DNA of 64,000 nucleotides, from contig CAJNDF010000002.1 in NCBI GenBank assembly GCA_905221455.1, forward strand, positions 124,001 through 188,000, given 5' to 3'. Numbering within the stretch: the first letter of the stretch is position 1; each line of letters opens with the position of its first letter. This DNA is from a bacterium. GTDB lineage: Bacteria; Bacillota; Bacilli; Lactobacillales; Streptococcaceae. A program made the translations under genes and the position numbers. This document shows, piece after piece, positions 17,757 to 27,118 of the stretch. The notes beneath the pieces were generated by a model that saw only the letters and a list, made by a program, of their open reading frames with translations, did not search any database and was not told the DNA's origin.

Positions 17757-17765
17757 ATCATACCA
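17757..17765 (-). promoter_or_regulatory. Extended -10 promoter of coaA
   Basis: TGGTATGAT on the reverse strand. It covers the upstream in-frame ATG and so fixes the coaA start at 17731. Confidence 0.65.
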
Positions 17766-17793
17766 TAAAAAGCTAAAAAAATAAAGCGGTTTC

Positions 17794-17822
17794 TTGAATG
17801 TGGTCAGTCAATATTATATAAT
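17794..17822 (+). promoter_or_regulatory. Promoter of the small membrane protein
   Basis: TTGAAT (17794-17799), 17 nt, TATAAT (17817-17822). The leader of about 100 nt contains a hairpin AGGAG-N7-CTCCT at about 17862-17877. Confidence 0.7.
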
Positions 17823-17931
17823 AGATGTAGATAGAGGATGAACAATTTAGTGATGAAGTAGGAGCTACTTTCTCCTGACTTATAAGCTAATAAAGGGGGC
17901 TTTGGGAATCACAACTTATAGGAGGTGTGTC

Positions 17932-18336
17932 ATGAAAATCTTAAAACGTTATATATTGGAACTCTGTTTTATTTTAAGTTTTGCCTTACCTTTTTTAAAA
18001 GGAGCCAATGCGGATAATGGTAGACGTTTTGTGGAAATCTATTACGGTTTTACTTTTTTGATGGAACATGCCATTGTAACAGCTGTCTTTATCTGTTCGC
18101 TCTTGATTGCTTTCTTCCTAAAAAAACGGTGGACGAAATGGCTTGCTGCTGGTAGTTATCTATTTTTGATTTTGTGGATTGCTACAGAGGGTTATTTATT
18201 CCGTATGTCACTAGAAGATTTAATCCGACTTTGGACAAGTTTGGAATTCCTGACAAAAACGTATCAGTTGGGCTTTTATCTAAACATTTTGTTGGGAATT
18301 TTGTTGATGATTAAGCATTTGAAGGTTAAGCAATAG
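17932..18336 (+). CDS. Predicted small membrane protein, function unknown
   Basis: 134 residues with about four hydrophobic stretches: near residues 8-25, 40-62, 68-88 and 108-128. Short positively charged loops (KKRWTK) suggest cytoplasmic sides. No catalytic motif is recognised. ATG at 17932 has a near-perfect AGGAGGTG seven bases upstream; an earlier in-frame start at 17902 has none. It stands between coaA (divergent) and the rsmC-like gene, ends before a terminator, and has its own promoter. Family not identified. Confidence 0.75.
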   Translation: MKILKRYILELCFILSFALPFLKGANADNGRRFVEIYYGFTFLMEHAIVTAVFICSLLIAFFLKKRWTKWLAAGSYLFLILWIATEGYLFRMSLEDLIRLWTSLEFLTKTYQLGFYLNILLGILLMIKHLKVKQ

Positions 18337-18442
18337 GAATCAAAATGCGTCTGATGATAGACCATAAACTTTGTGTTACGTGTTTTATCATGACAATGAT
18401 AGCTGTAGTCCTAGATGAAATACAAGTTGCTTAGAAAAGTTG

Positions 18443-18491
18443 AAAAAGATTGAAGAGGAGCTATTGTAACGCAACTTCCTTCAATCTTTTT
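18443..18491 (+). terminator. Terminator before the rsmC-like gene
   Basis: AAAAAGATTGAAG pairs with CTTCAATCTTTTT-type sequence around a loop of about 23 nt, followed by TTTTTG. Confidence 0.75.
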
Positions 18492-18536
18492 GTCTCATTC
18501 TGGATATGTAAACGATTTACAATTCGATCCAAAATA

Positions 18537-18545
18537 TGATAGAAT
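18537..18545 (+). promoter_or_regulatory. Extended -10, TGATAGAAT, of the rsmC-pdp operon
   Basis: TTTACA (18516-18521) lies 18 nt upstream. The -10 ends six bases before the ATG at 18552, which is where transcription itself should start. Confidence 0.6.
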
Positions 18546-18551
18546 AGGGTT

Positions 18552-19142
18552 ATGAATAAAATGTACTATGCAGAAAATCCTGATGCTGCTCACGATATTC
18601 ATGAGTTGAGAGTGGAATTGTTGGGAGAAAACATGACCTTTTTGACGGATGCGGGTGTTTTTAGCAAGAAAATGGTTGACTTTGGCAGTCAACTCTTGCT
18701 CAAGTGTCTTGAGGTCAACCAAGGAGAGACTGTCCTTGATGTAGGCTGTGGTTATGGTCCTTTGGGCTTGTCCTTGGTTAAGGCTTATGGAGTTCAGGCG
18801 ACCATGGTCGATATCAATAATCGTGCCTTGGATTTGGCGCGACAAAATGCTGAACGAAATAAAGTAGAAGCGACGATTCTCCAGTCCAACATCTATGAAC
18901 AAGTTGAAGGAAAATTTGACCATGTCATTTCCAACCCCCCTATTCGTGCGGGCAAGCAAGTTGTTCATGAAATCATTGAGAAAAGCAAAGATCTCTTGGA
19001 AACTGGTGGGGATTTGACTATCGTTATCCAGAAAAAACAAGGGGCTCCAAGTGCCAAGTCCAAGATGGAAGATGTGTTTGGTAATTGTGAAATCGTCAAA
19101 AAAGATAAGGGATACTATATCCTTAGAAGTGTGAAAGAATGA
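18552..19142 (+). CDS. Class I SAM-dependent methyltransferase, RsmC-like (16S rRNA guanine-N2)
   Basis: A 196-residue methyltransferase. The SAM-binding motif is VLDVGCGYGPLG (about 61-72), with an acidic motif II near VDINNRA. The catalytic NPP motif of N-methyltransferases appears in SNPPIRAG (about 124-131). This matches the C-terminal catalytic domain of RsmC, as in other Firmicutes. No ribosome binding site is seen and the ATG starts six bases after the -10, so a leaderless mRNA is likely. Its TGA overlaps the pdp ATG by four bases, coupling it to the pyrimidine salvage genes. Confidence 0.9.
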   Translation: MNKMYYAENPDAAHDIHELRVELLGENMTFLTDAGVFSKKMVDFGSQLLLKCLEVNQGETVLDVGCGYGPLGLSLVKAYGVQATMVDINNRALDLARQNAERNKVEATILQSNIYEQVEGKFDHVISNPPIRAGKQVVHEIIEKSKDLLETGGDLTIVIQKKQGAPSAKSKMEDVFGNCEIVKKDKGYYILRSVKE

Positions 19143-20416
19143 GAGCAGTTGATTTAATCCAAAAAAAACGAGACGGTCAAGAATTGACTTCGAGTGAAAT
19201 TGAATGGTTAGTTGAAGGTTATGTGTCAGGAACTGTTCCTGATTATCAGATGTCTGCCTTTGCTATGGCTGTTTATTTCAAAGGAATGACGACACGAGAA
19301 ATCTCAGATTTGACTATGAAGATGGTTCAGACTGGTCAAGAGTTTGACTTGTCTGCTATCGATGGGGTTAAGGTTGACAAGCATTCTACTGGTGGAGTTG
19401 GTGATAAGGTGACCTTGATTTTGGCTCCTCTTGTGGCTAGCTTTGGTGTACCTGTAGCCAAAATGAGTGGTCGTGGTCTAGGTCATACTGGGGGAACAAT
19501 TGATAAATTGGAGTCCATTAAGGGCTATCAAGTCGAGCGCAGTCAAGAAGATTTCATTCGTCAGGTGCAGGACATTGGAGTGTCTGTCATTGGGCAATCA
19601 GATCAGCTGGTTAAAGCAGATAAGCTTCTCTACGCTCTCCGTGATGTGACCGCAACTGTCGACACGATTCCTTTGATTGCGAGTTCGGTGATGAGCAAGA
19701 AAATCGCGGCAGGAGCGGATGCTATTTTGCTAGACGTGACTGTCGGTGAGGGTGCCTTTATGAAGACCGTTGATGAGGCACGAGAACTGGCTCAAACTAT
19801 GGTAGATCTTGGTAAGGCTGTTGGTCGGAAGACGGTAGCAGTGATTACGGATATGAGCCAGCCCTTGGGACGAGCGATTGGAAATCGTCTGGAAATCCTT
19901 GAAGCACTGGAGATTTTACAAGGACAAGGCCGTCAGGATATTACCCACTTCATCTGTGAATTGGCTCAGATTATGCTTGATCTGGCAAATGTAAACAAGA
20001 CAGTTGAGGAAGTTCGCCAACATCTTGAAAATGGCCAAGCACTTGCTAAGTTTGAGGAGATGGTGCAAGCTCAAGGTGGAGATTTAGAAGATCTCTATCG
20101 TCCAGTCAATGTGTCCCATGTGGTGGAAATCCCTGCCCAAGAAACAGGTATTATCTCAGCGCTTCCAGCTATGGAATTTGGCCTCTATGCTATGAGACTG
20201 GGTGCTGGTCGTGCAGTCAAGACTGATGGATTGGACTATGAAACTGGAATTGTTTTTGAAAAGAAAGTTGGAGATTCCGTTCAAAAAGGAGAAATTGTTG
20301 CAAAAGTATACACAAATGGAAAAAATTCTCCTCAGCTAGTTACAGATTTTCAAAAATATGTTAAAATAAATGATAGGGTGCAAAGTTTACGAGAAATTAT
20401 AGAAATTATCTCATAA
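19139..20416 (+). CDS. pdp: Pyrimidine-nucleoside phosphorylase
   Basis: A 425-residue enzyme that phosphorolyses uridine, deoxyuridine and thymidine. Signatures are the phosphate site [13 protein letters not shown] (about 81-93) and the thymidine phosphorylase signature [17 protein letters not shown] (about 111-127). The Arg/Ser/Lys substrate residues lie in [11 protein letters not shown] (about 168-178). The C-terminal alpha/beta domain is intact. ATGA overlap with the preceding methyltransferase; deoC follows 19 nt downstream. The produced deoxyribose 1-phosphate is handled by DeoB and DeoC. Confidence 0.97.
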   Translation: MRAVDLIQKKRDGQELTSSEIEWLVEGYVSGTVPDYQMSAFAMAVYFKGMTTREISDLTMKMVQTGQEFDLSAIDGVKVDKHSTGGVGDKVTLILAPLVASFGVPVAKMSGRGLGHTGGTIDKLESIKGYQVERSQEDFIRQVQDIGVSVIGQSDQLVKADKLLYALRDVTATVDTIPLIASSVMSKKIAAGADAILLDVTVGEGAFMKTVDEARELAQTMVDLGKAVGRKTVAVITDMSQPLGRAIGNRLEILEALEILQGQGRQDITHFICELAQIMLDLANVNKTVEEVRQHLENGQALAKFEEMVQAQGGDLEDLYRPVNVSHVVEIPAQETGIISALPAMEFGLYAMRLGAGRAVKTDGLDYETGIVFEKKVGDSVQKGEIVAKVYTNGKNSPQLVTDFQKYVKINDRVQSLREIIEIIS

Positions 20417-20435
20417 ACGACAGGAGAATCCGTAT

Positions 20436-21098
20436 ATGAAATTAAATAAATATATCGATCATACGCTTTTGAAGCAAGATGCGACAGAAAAACAAATTGA
20501 TTGTTTGTTGTCTGAAGCTAGAGAGTATGATTTTGCTAGCATCTGCGTCAATCCGACCTGGGTTGAACATGCTAAAAAAGGGCTTGAAGGTACAGATGTC
20601 AAGGTCTGTACAGTGGTAGGCTTTCCTCTGGGAGCAACAACTTCAGCCGTGAAAGCATTTGAAACCAAAGAAGCTATCCAAAATGGTGCAGATGAGATTG
20701 ATATGGTGATCAATGTTGGAGCTCTCAAATCAGGAAATCTTGATTTGGTTGAATCAGATATCCGTGCTGTTGTAGAAGCAAGTGATGACAAGTTAGTGAA
20801 AGTTATTATTGAAGCTTGCCTTCTGACAGACCAAGAAAAAGTTGTGGCTTGTCAATTAGCCCAAAAAGCGGGAGCGGACTTTGTCAAAACATCTACTGGC
20901 TTTTCAACTGGCGGCGCTACGATAGCAGATGTTACATTAATGCGTGAAACAGTTGGACCTGATATGGGTGTCAAGGCTGCTGGTGGAGCTCGTTCTTATG
21001 CAGATGCTCTTGCCTTTGTCAAAGCAGGTGCGACCCGTATCGGAACGTCAGCTGGTGTAGCTATTTTAAAAGGAGAATTGGCAGATGGCGACTACTGA
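20436..21098 (+). CDS. deoC: Deoxyribose-phosphate aldolase
   Basis: A 220-residue TIM-barrel class I aldolase that splits deoxyribose 5-phosphate to glyceraldehyde 3-phosphate and acetaldehyde. It has the N-terminal DHTLLK (about 8-13), Lys in KVIIEACLL, and the Schiff-base Lys in DFVKTSTGF (about 149-157). GACAGGAGAAT precedes the start. The last 14 bases overlap the start of cdd, so translation is coupled. Third gene of the pyrimidine salvage operon. Confidence 0.98.
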   Translation: MKLNKYIDHTLLKQDATEKQIDCLLSEAREYDFASICVNPTWVEHAKKGLEGTDVKVCTVVGFPLGATTSAVKAFETKEAIQNGADEIDMVINVGALKSGNLDLVESDIRAVVEASDDKLVKVIIEACLLTDQEKVVACQLAQKAGADFVKTSTGFSTGGATIADVTLMRETVGPDMGVKAAGGARSYADALAFVKAGATRIGTSAGVAILKGELADGDY

Positions 21099-21474
21099 GT
21101 TGATTGAACTGGCAATTGAAACCAGCAAACATGCCTATGTCCCCTATTCTCACTTTCCTATCGGAGCAGTTTTAGTGGCAAAAGACGGAAGTGTTTACAC
21201 GGGAGTGAATATCGAAAATGCTAGCTATCCTTTGACCAATTGCGGTGAGAGAACAGCCATTTTTAAGGCTATATCTGAAGGACAAAGAGAATTTTCAGAA
21301 TTGGTTGTCTATGGACAGACTGAAAAACCAATTTCACCATGTGGTGCTTGTCGCCAAGTAATGGTCGAATTTTTTGAACAAGATCTAAAAGTGACCTTAG
21401 TCGCAAAAGATAAATCGACGGTCGAGATGACGGTCGGGGAGTTACTTCCATACTCTTTTACAGACTTAAACTAG
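21085..21474 (+). CDS. cdd: Cytidine deaminase
   Basis: A 129-residue zinc enzyme that deaminates cytidine and deoxycytidine to uridine forms, feeding Pdp. Zinc and catalytic residues are all visible: Cys53-x-Glu55 (NCGERTA) and Cys86/Cys89 (PCGAC). The length fits the small tetrameric class. The start lies inside deoC with AAAGGAGAATTGGCAG upstream. PnrA follows after a 90-nt gap that has no terminator, so the salvage genes and nucleoside receptor are likely one transcript. Confidence 0.97.
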   Translation: MATTELIELAIETSKHAYVPYSHFPIGAVLVAKDGSVYTGVNIENASYPLTNCGERTAIFKAISEGQREFSELVVYGQTEKPISPCGACRQVMVEFFEQDLKVTLVAKDKSTVEMTVGELLPYSFTDLN

Positions 21475-21563
21475 TCTGAGTCGCTCTCTGAGTGGCACGG
21501 TCCTTGTGGCCAATAAATCCATACTTGCAACATCGTTGCACATCTTATTTAGGAGGTTCAGTA

Positions 21564-22616
21564 ATGAACAAGAAACAATGGCTAGGCCTTGGTCTAGTTG
21601 CAGTGGCAGCAGTTGGACTTGCTGCATGTGGTAACCGCTCTTCTCGTAAGGCAGATTCATCTTCTGATTTGAAGACAAAAGCAGCAATCGTCACTGATAC
21701 TGGTGGTGTCGATGACAAATCATTCAACCAATCAGCTTGGGAAGGTTTGCAGGCTTGGGGTAAAGAACACAATCTTTCAAAAGATAAAGGTTTCACTTAC
21801 TTCCAATCAACAAGTGAAGCTGACTACGCTAACAACTTGCAACAAGCGGCTGGAAGTTACAACCTGATCTTCGGTGTTGGTTTTGCCCTTCACAATGCGG
21901 TTGAAGAAGCAGCTAAAGAGCACACTGATTTGAACTATGTCTTGATTGATGATGTGATTAAAGATCAAAAGAATGTTGCGAGCGTAACTTTCGCTGATAA
22001 TGAGTCAGGTTACCTTGCAGGTGTAGCTGCAGCAAAAACAACTAAAACAAAACAAGTTGGTTTTGTAGGTGGGCAGGAGTCAGAAGTTATCTCTCGTTTT
22101 GAAGCAGGATTCAAGGCTGGTGTTGCGTCAGTAGACCCATCTATCAAAGTACAAGTTGACTACGCTGGTTCATTTGGTGATGCTGCTAAAGGTAAAACAA
22201 TTGCAGCCGCACAATACGCAGCCGGTGCAGATATTGTTTACCAAGTAGCTGGTGGTACAGGTGCTGGTGTCTTTGCAGAAGCAAAATCACTCAACGAAAG
22301 CCGTCCTGAAAATGAAAAAGTTTGGGTTATCGGTGTTGACCGTGACCAAGAAGCAGAAGGTAAATACACTTCTAAAGATGGTAAAGAATCAAACTTTGTT
22401 CTTGTATCTACTTTGAAACAAGTTGGTACAACTGTAAAAGATATTTCTAACAAAGCAGAAAAAGGTGAGTTCCCTGGTGGTCAAGTGATCGTTTACTCAT
22501 TGAAAGATAAAGGGGTTGACTTGGTAACAACTAACCTTTCAGAAGAAGGTAAAAAAGCTGTCGAAGATGCTAAAGCTAAAATCCTTGATGGAAGCGTAAA
22601 AGTTCCTGCAAAATAA
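21564..22616 (+). CDS. pnrA: Nucleoside-binding lipoprotein of an ABC transporter (PnrA/BmpA family)
   Basis: A 350-residue surface lipoprotein. The signal peptide ends in lipobox LAAC (Cys about 22), giving a lipid-anchored receptor. The periplasmic-binding fold of the Bmp/PnrA family shows VTDTGGVDDKSFNQSAWEG (about 42-60) and the ligand-site Asp in GVDRDQ (about 258). PnrA of S. pneumoniae binds purine and pyrimidine nucleosides. The start is set by TAGGAGGTT. It precedes the ATPase and two permeases of the same importer but is separated from them by three hairpins, which should keep receptor levels above transporter levels. Confidence 0.95.
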   Translation: MNKKQWLGLGLVAVAAVGLAACGNRSSRKADSSSDLKTKAAIVTDTGGVDDKSFNQSAWEGLQAWGKEHNLSKDKGFTYFQSTSEADYANNLQQAAGSYNLIFGVGFALHNAVEEAAKEHTDLNYVLIDDVIKDQKNVASVTFADNESGYLAGVAAAKTTKTKQVGFVGGQESEVISRFEAGFKAGVASVDPSIKVQVDYAGSFGDAAKGKTIAAAQYAAGADIVYQVAGGTGAGVFAEAKSLNESRPENEKVWVIGVDRDQEAEGKYTSKDGKESNFVLVSTLKQVGTTVKDISNKAEKGEFPGGQVIVYSLKDKGVDLVTTNLSEEGKKAVEDAKAKILDGSVKVPAK

Positions 22617-22639
22617 TGGATGGAAGTCATTTCTTAGGA

Positions 22640-22661
22640 AGCGGCCCTCGGTCGCTTTTTT
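22640..22661 (+). terminator. Terminator after pnrA
   Basis: AGCGGCC pairs with GGTCGCT across a three-base loop and is followed by TTTTTT. It lies within the transporter operon and is probably leaky. Confidence 0.8.
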
Positions 22662-22667
22662 AAGAGT

Positions 22668-22691
22668 TGAGACAAAGTCATTTTGTCTCAG
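22668..22691 (+). other. Hairpin in the pnrA-ATPase gap
   Basis: TGAGACAAA pairs perfectly with TTTGTCTCA over a six-base loop. No T run follows; it may block RNA decay. Confidence 0.6.
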
Positions 22692-22692
22692 T

Positions 22693-22726
22693 AAAGCTTG
22701 CTACTAGACAAACTAGCAAGTTTTAT
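22693..22726 (+). terminator. Second terminator-like hairpin before the nucleoside ABC ATPase
   Basis: AAAGCTTGCTA pairs with TAGCAAGTTTT over a ten-base loop, followed by ATTG. Weaker T run than the first. Confidence 0.55.
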
Positions 22727-22759
22727 TGAAATAAAATAAGACTCTGAAAGGAAGAGCAC

Positions 22760-24295
22760 ATGGCACACGAAAATGTCATTGAGATGCGTGATATTACCAA
22801 GGTGTTTGGTGAATTTGTTGCCAACGACAAAATCAACCTGCACCTACGAAAAGGTGAAATTCATGCACTTTTAGGAGAAAATGGGGCTGGTAAGTCCACG
22901 CTCATGAACATGTTAGCAGGGCTTCTTGAACCAACTAGTGGTGAAATCGCGGTCAACGGTCAAGTTGTCAACCTCGACTCCCCATCTAAAGCAGCTGGTT
23001 TGGGAATCGGAATGGTTCACCAGCACTTTATGTTGGTAGAGGCTTTCACGGTGGCTGAAAACATCATTTTAGGAAGTGAATTGACTAAAAATGGTGTGCT
23101 AGATATCGCTGGAGCTAGCAAAGAAATCAAGGCTCTTTCTGAACGTTATGGATTAGCTGTGGACCCTTCTGCCAAGGTAGCAGACATCTCAGTTGGAGCC
23201 CAACAACGTGTAGAAATTTTAAAAACCCTTTATCGGGGGGCTGACATTCTTATCTTTGACGAACCAACGGCTGTTTTGACTCCATCAGAAATTGAGGAGT
23301 TGATGGCTATTATGAAAAATCTTGTCAAAGAAGGAAAATCAATTATCTTGATTACCCACAAGTTGGACGAGATTCGCGCAGTTTCTGACCGAGTTACAGT
23401 TATCCGTCGTGGGAAATCAATTGAAACTGTAGAAATCGCAGGGGCTACCAATGCTGATTTGGCAGAAATGATGGTAGGACGTTCTGTTTCCTTTAAAACA
23501 GAGAAACAAGCCTCTCAACCAAAAGAAGTGGTCTTGTCAATCAAAGATTTAGTGGTCAATGAAAACCGTGGTGTCCCAGCTGTCAAAAATCTATCCTTGG
23601 ATGTTCGTGCGGGAGAGATTGTCGGTATTGCGGGGATTGATGGAAATGGTCAGTCTGAACTCATTCAAGCAATCACAGGTCTTCGCAAGGTTGAATCTGG
23701 TAGCATTGAGCTAAAAGGAGATTCAATTGTAGGCTTGCACCCACGTCAGATTACAGAGTTGAGTGTTGGGCACGTTCCAGAAGACCGTCACCGTGATGGT
23801 TTGATTTTGGAAATGATGATTTCTGAAAATATTGCCCTTCAAACCTATTACAAAGAACCACATAGTAAAAATGGAATTTTGAACTATTCAAATATTACTT
23901 CTTATGCTAAGAAGCTAATGGAAGAATTTGATGTTCGTGCTGCCAGTGAATTTGTTCCTGCAGCTGCACTTTCAGGAGGAAATCAACAAAAAGCAATTAT
24001 TGCTCGTGAAATTGATCGAGATCCTGATCTCCTTATCGTCAGCCAGCCAACTCGTGGTTTGGATGTCGGTGCCATTGAATATATCCACAAACGCTTGATT
24101 GAAGAGCGTGATAATGGTAAGGCTGTCCTTGTTGTCAGCTTTGAACTAGATGAGATTTTAAACGTCTCAGACCGTATTGCCGTTATCCACGATGGTAAGA
24201 TTCAAGGTATTGTATCACCAGAAACAACCAATAAACAAGAGCTTGGTGTCTTGATGGCTGGTGGAAACTTGGGAAAGGAGAAGAGTGATGTCTAA
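22760..24295 (+). CDS. Nucleoside ABC transporter ATP-binding protein (double ABC domain)
   Basis: A 511-residue protein with two ABC domains. The first has Walker A GENGAGKST (about 38-46), signature region ISVGAQQRVEI and Walker B ILIFDEPTAV. The second has GIDGNGQSE (about 292-300) in place of a canonical Walker A, signature LSGGNQQK (about 409-416), and LIVSQPTRGLD at Walker B, where Gln replaces the catalytic Glu-type residue. This is typical of the RbsA/YufO class, in which one site is degenerate. It energises import of nucleosides bound by PnrA. GAAAGGAAGAG precedes the start. The last eight bases overlap the first permease gene. Confidence 0.94.
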   Translation: MAHENVIEMRDITKVFGEFVANDKINLHLRKGEIHALLGENGAGKSTLMNMLAGLLEPTSGEIAVNGQVVNLDSPSKAAGLGIGMVHQHFMLVEAFTVAENIILGSELTKNGVLDIAGASKEIKALSERYGLAVDPSAKVADISVGAQQRVEILKTLYRGADILIFDEPTAVLTPSEIEELMAIMKNLVKEGKSIILITHKLDEIRAVSDRVTVIRRGKSIETVEIAGATNADLAEMMVGRSVSFKTEKQASQPKEVVLSIKDLVVNENRGVPAVKNLSLDVRAGEIVGIAGIDGNGQSELIQAITGLRKVESGSIELKGDSIVGLHPRQITELSVGHVPEDRHRDGLILEMMISENIALQTYYKEPHSKNGILNYSNITSYAKKLMEEFDVRAASEFVPAAALSGGNQQKAIIAREIDRDPDLLIVSQPTRGLDVGAIEYIHKRLIEERDNGKAVLVVSFELDEILNVSDRIAVIHDGKIQGIVSPETTNKQELGVLMAGGNLGKEKSDV

Positions 24296-25346
24296 AAAAT
24301 TACAACAAATTTCGGTTCCCTTGATTTCTGTCTTCCTAGGAATTTTGCTCGGAGCCATTGTCATGTGGATCTTCGGTTATGATGCCATTTGGGGCTACGA
24401 AGAATTGTTCTATACAGCCTTTGGCAGTCTACGCGGGATTGGGGAAATCTTCCGTGCTATGGGACCTCTGGTCTTGATTGGTCTTGGTTTTGCCGTTGCC
24501 AGTCGTGCTGGTTTCTTTAACGTCGGACTTCCTGGTCAGGCTTTAGCAGGTTGGATTCTCAGTGGTTGGTTTGCCTTGTCGCATCCAGATATGCCACGTC
24601 CCTTGATGATTCTAGCGACTATCGTGATTGCCTTGATTGCTGGTGGGATTGTCGGAGCCATTCCGGGTATTCTTAGAGCTTATCTAGGGACGTCAGAGGT
24701 TATCGTAACTATCATGATGAACTACATTGTCTTGTATGTAGGAAATGCCTTTATCCATGCCTTTCCTAAAGACTTCATGCAAAGTACAGATTCGACCATT
24801 CGTGTTGGAGCTAATGCAACCTACCAGACACCTTGGCTGGCTGAGTTGACTGGTAACTCGCGGATGAATATTGGTATTTTCTTTGCTCTTATTGCCGTTG
24901 CAGTCATTTGGTTCATGCTCAAGAAAACAACCCTTGGTTTTGAAATCCGTGCGGTTGGTCTTAATCCTCACGCATCAGAATACGCTGGTATTTCTGCCAA
25001 ACGAACAATCATTCTATCAATGATTATTTCAGGTGCCTTGGCAGGTCTTGGTGGAGCTGTTGAAGGTCTAGGAACCTTCCAGAACGTCTATGTTCAAGGG
25101 GCATCATTGGCTGTCGGATTTAACGGGATGGCGGTTAGTCTTCTTGCGGCAAATTCACCAATTGGTATTCTCTTTGCAGCCTTCCTATTTGGTGTTCTCC
25201 AAGTTGGAGCTCCTGGTATGAATGCGGCGCAGGTACCATCTGAGCTTGTTAGCATTGTAACAGCGTCTATTATCTTCTTTGTCAGTGTTCATTATCTTAT
25301 CGAACGCTTTGTCAAACCGAAAAAACAAGTTAAAGGAGGTAAGTAA
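24288..25346 (+). CDS. Nucleoside ABC transporter permease 1
   Basis: A 352-residue multi-pass permease of the BPD_transp_2 (YufP/RbsC-like) family, with some eight to ten hydrophobic segments and conserved glycine-rich motifs GLGFAVASRAGFFNVGLPGQ (about 73-92) and ISGALAGLGGAVEGLG. ATG at 24288 has GGAAAGGAGAAGAG upstream and overlaps the ATPase stop. An earlier in-frame ATG at 24261 lies deep in the ATPase gene and lacks a binding site. It pairs with the next gene to form the channel. Confidence 0.94.
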   Translation: MSKKLQQISVPLISVFLGILLGAIVMWIFGYDAIWGYEELFYTAFGSLRGIGEIFRAMGPLVLIGLGFAVASRAGFFNVGLPGQALAGWILSGWFALSHPDMPRPLMILATIVIALIAGGIVGAIPGILRAYLGTSEVIVTIMMNYIVLYVGNAFIHAFPKDFMQSTDSTIRVGANATYQTPWLAELTGNSRMNIGIFFALIAVAVIWFMLKKTTLGFEIRAVGLNPHASEYAGISAKRTIILSMIISGALAGLGGAVEGLGTFQNVYVQGASLAVGFNGMAVSLLAANSPIGILFAAFLFGVLQVGAPGMNAAQVPSELVSIVTASIIFFVSVHYLIERFVKPKKQVKGGK

Positions 25347-25348
25347 AG

Positions 25349-26305
25349 ATGTCTATTACAACCTTGCTCACCCTCTTGGTGTCTTCTATGCTGATCTACT
25401 CAGCACCCCTCATCTTTACAAGTATCGGTGGTGTTTTCTCTGAACGTGGTGGTGTGGTAAACGTCGGTCTTGAAGGAATTATGGTTATGGGAGCCTTCTC
25501 TGGAGTCGTCTTTAACCTTGAATTTGCAGAACAATTTGGAGCAGCAACTCCATGGCTATCTTTGCTTGTAGCAGGATTGGTAGGGGGAATCTTTTCTATC
25601 ATCCACGCAGCGGCAACAGTTCATTTCCGTGCAGACCATGTTGTCAGCGGTACAGTTTTGAACTTGATGGCCCCTGCCTTGGCTGTTTTCTTAGTGAAAG
25701 TGCTTTATAATAAAGGACAAACAGATAACCTAAGTCAGACTTTTGGACGCTTTGACTTCCCAGTTTTGGCAAATATCCCTGTGATTGGTGATATCTTCTT
25801 CAAATCAACCAGTCTGCTAGGTTATCTGGCCATTGCCTTCTCATTCCTTGCTTGGTTTATCCTCTTTAAGACTCGTTTTGGTCTTCGTCTCCGCTCTGTA
25901 GGTGAACATCCTCAAGCAGCGGACACATTGGGAATCAATGTCTACAAGATGAGATATTTAGGGGTTATCATTTCAGGTTTCCTAGGTGGAATTGGCGGAG
26001 CGATTTATGCTCAATCAATCTCAGTTAACTTCTCAGTGACAACTATTGTTGGACCTGGATTTATCGCTCTTGCTGCGATGATTTTTGGGAAATGGAATCC
26101 AATCGGAGCCATGCTTTCTAGTCTCTTCTTTGGACTTTCACAAAGTTTGGCAGTTATCGGTTCTCAATTGCCATTCCTACAAGGAGTGCCTGCGGTTTAC
26201 CTTCAAATCGCACCTTATGTTTTGACTATTCTGGTCTTGGCAGCCTTCTTTGGAAAAGCAGTTGCACCAAAAGCAGATGGTATCAACTATATCAAATCAA
26301 AATAA
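25349..26305 (+). CDS. Nucleoside ABC transporter permease 2
   Basis: 318 residues, same BPD_transp_2 family as the preceding gene (YufQ-like), with about eight hydrophobic segments. The conserved GVFSERGGVVNVGLEGIM (about 28-45) and SGFLGGIGGAIYAQS (about 210-224) match the family's N- and C-terminal signatures. AAAGGAGGTAAGTAAAG gives a strong ribosome binding site that overlaps the end of permease 1. Last gene of the nucleoside importer; a shared terminator separates it from convergent plsY. Confidence 0.94.
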   Translation: MSITTLLTLLVSSMLIYSAPLIFTSIGGVFSERGGVVNVGLEGIMVMGAFSGVVFNLEFAEQFGAATPWLSLLVAGLVGGIFSIIHAAATVHFRADHVVSGTVLNLMAPALAVFLVKVLYNKGQTDNLSQTFGRFDFPVLANIPVIGDIFFKSTSLLGYLAIAFSFLAWFILFKTRFGLRLRSVGEHPQAADTLGINVYKMRYLGVIISGFLGGIGGAIYAQSISVNFSVTTIVGPGFIALAAMIFGKWNPIGAMLSSLFFGLSQSLAVIGSQLPFLQGVPAVYLQIAPYVLTILVLAAFFGKAVAPKADGINYIKSK

Positions 26306-26311
26306 GCATAC

Positions 26312-26350
26312 AAAAAACGTCAGTTCTGTTCAAACTGGCGTTTTATTTTT
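26312..26350. terminator. Bidirectional terminator between the nucleoside importer and plsY
   Basis: AAAACGTCAGTT pairs with AACTGGCGTTTT over CTGTTCA, with T and A runs on both sides. It overlaps the plsY stop. Confidence 0.8.
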
Positions 26351-26984
26351 TAGGATTTTGATGAGTCAAGTTCAGTCCCCAAGGGACAAGATTTTCAGTT
26401 TTATTTGTGATACGTGTGATATTGTCCTTATGACGAATGATAATCAAACTAGCAAGAGCTAGGATAATGGCGATGAAGAGAGGGTCATAGTCACTCAGAA
26501 GAAAACCAAAAAGTGGAAAGAGTAGAACCCCGATAACAGCCGCGATAGATGCTGTGACACTAGATAGTGAAATCATACTGCCTAGATAGAGGGTTCCAAA
26601 GAAAACAACCGCAAGGTAGAGGCAGAAGACAGGCGCAAATCCGAAAATCACTCCAGCACTGGTTGCGACAGCCTTACCACCCTTAAATCCTGCAAAGATA
26701 GGGAAGGTATGGCCAATAACAGCCAAAAGTCCAAAGATGAGAGGCGAAACGCCTTGCAGATGAAACATAATCGGAAGAAGGGTTGCTAGGGTTCCTTTGA
26801 AAAAGTCAATCACAAAGGTTGCCATACCCGCTTTCTTGCCTAAAATGCGGAAGGTATTGGTTGTTCCTGTATTACCAGAACCATGCTCGCGCAGATTGAT
26901 TTGAAAGAATACTTGTCCAATCCAGAGACCAGACGGAATCGAACCCAGCAAATAGGCTAGGATTAATAAAACTATTGTAATCAT
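26343..26984 (-). CDS. plsY: Acyl-phosphate glycerol-3-phosphate acyltransferase
   Basis: A 213-residue integral membrane enzyme that transfers the acyl group from acyl-phosphate to glycerol 3-phosphate, the first step of phospholipid synthesis in Firmicutes. It shows about five to seven membrane segments and the three PlsY motifs: GSIPSGL near the N-terminus, GSGNTGTTN (about 36-44) and [12 protein letters not shown] (about 98-109). It diverges from parE and converges on the nucleoside importer. Confidence 0.96.
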   Translation of the reverse strand: MITIVLLILAYLLGSIPSGLWIGQVFFQINLREHGSGNTGTTNTFRILGKKAGMATFVIDFFKGTLATLLPIMFHLQGVSPLIFGLLAVIGHTFPIFAGFKGGKAVATSAGVIFGFAPVFCLYLAVVFFGTLYLGSMISLSSVTASIAAVIGVLLFPLFGFLLSDYDPLFIAIILALASLIIIRHKDNITRITNKTENLVPWGLNLTHQNPKK

Positions 26985-27060
26985 ACTCCTATTATATCAT
27001 GAATTGGAAAAGAAAGGCAGAGAATCTCTTCTGAAATTGTCACACCTGAGAAAAAAAATT

Positions 27061-27089
27061 TTGCAAAATCCTTGGAAAACCTGTAGAAT
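27061..27089 (+). promoter_or_regulatory. Promoter of parE
   Basis: TTGCAA (27061-27066), 17 nt, TAGAAT (27084-27089). Leader of about 23 nt with AGGAGGT. Confidence 0.7.
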
Positions 27090-27118
27090 AGTAAAGATGA
27101 ACGAATAGGAGGTTCCTT

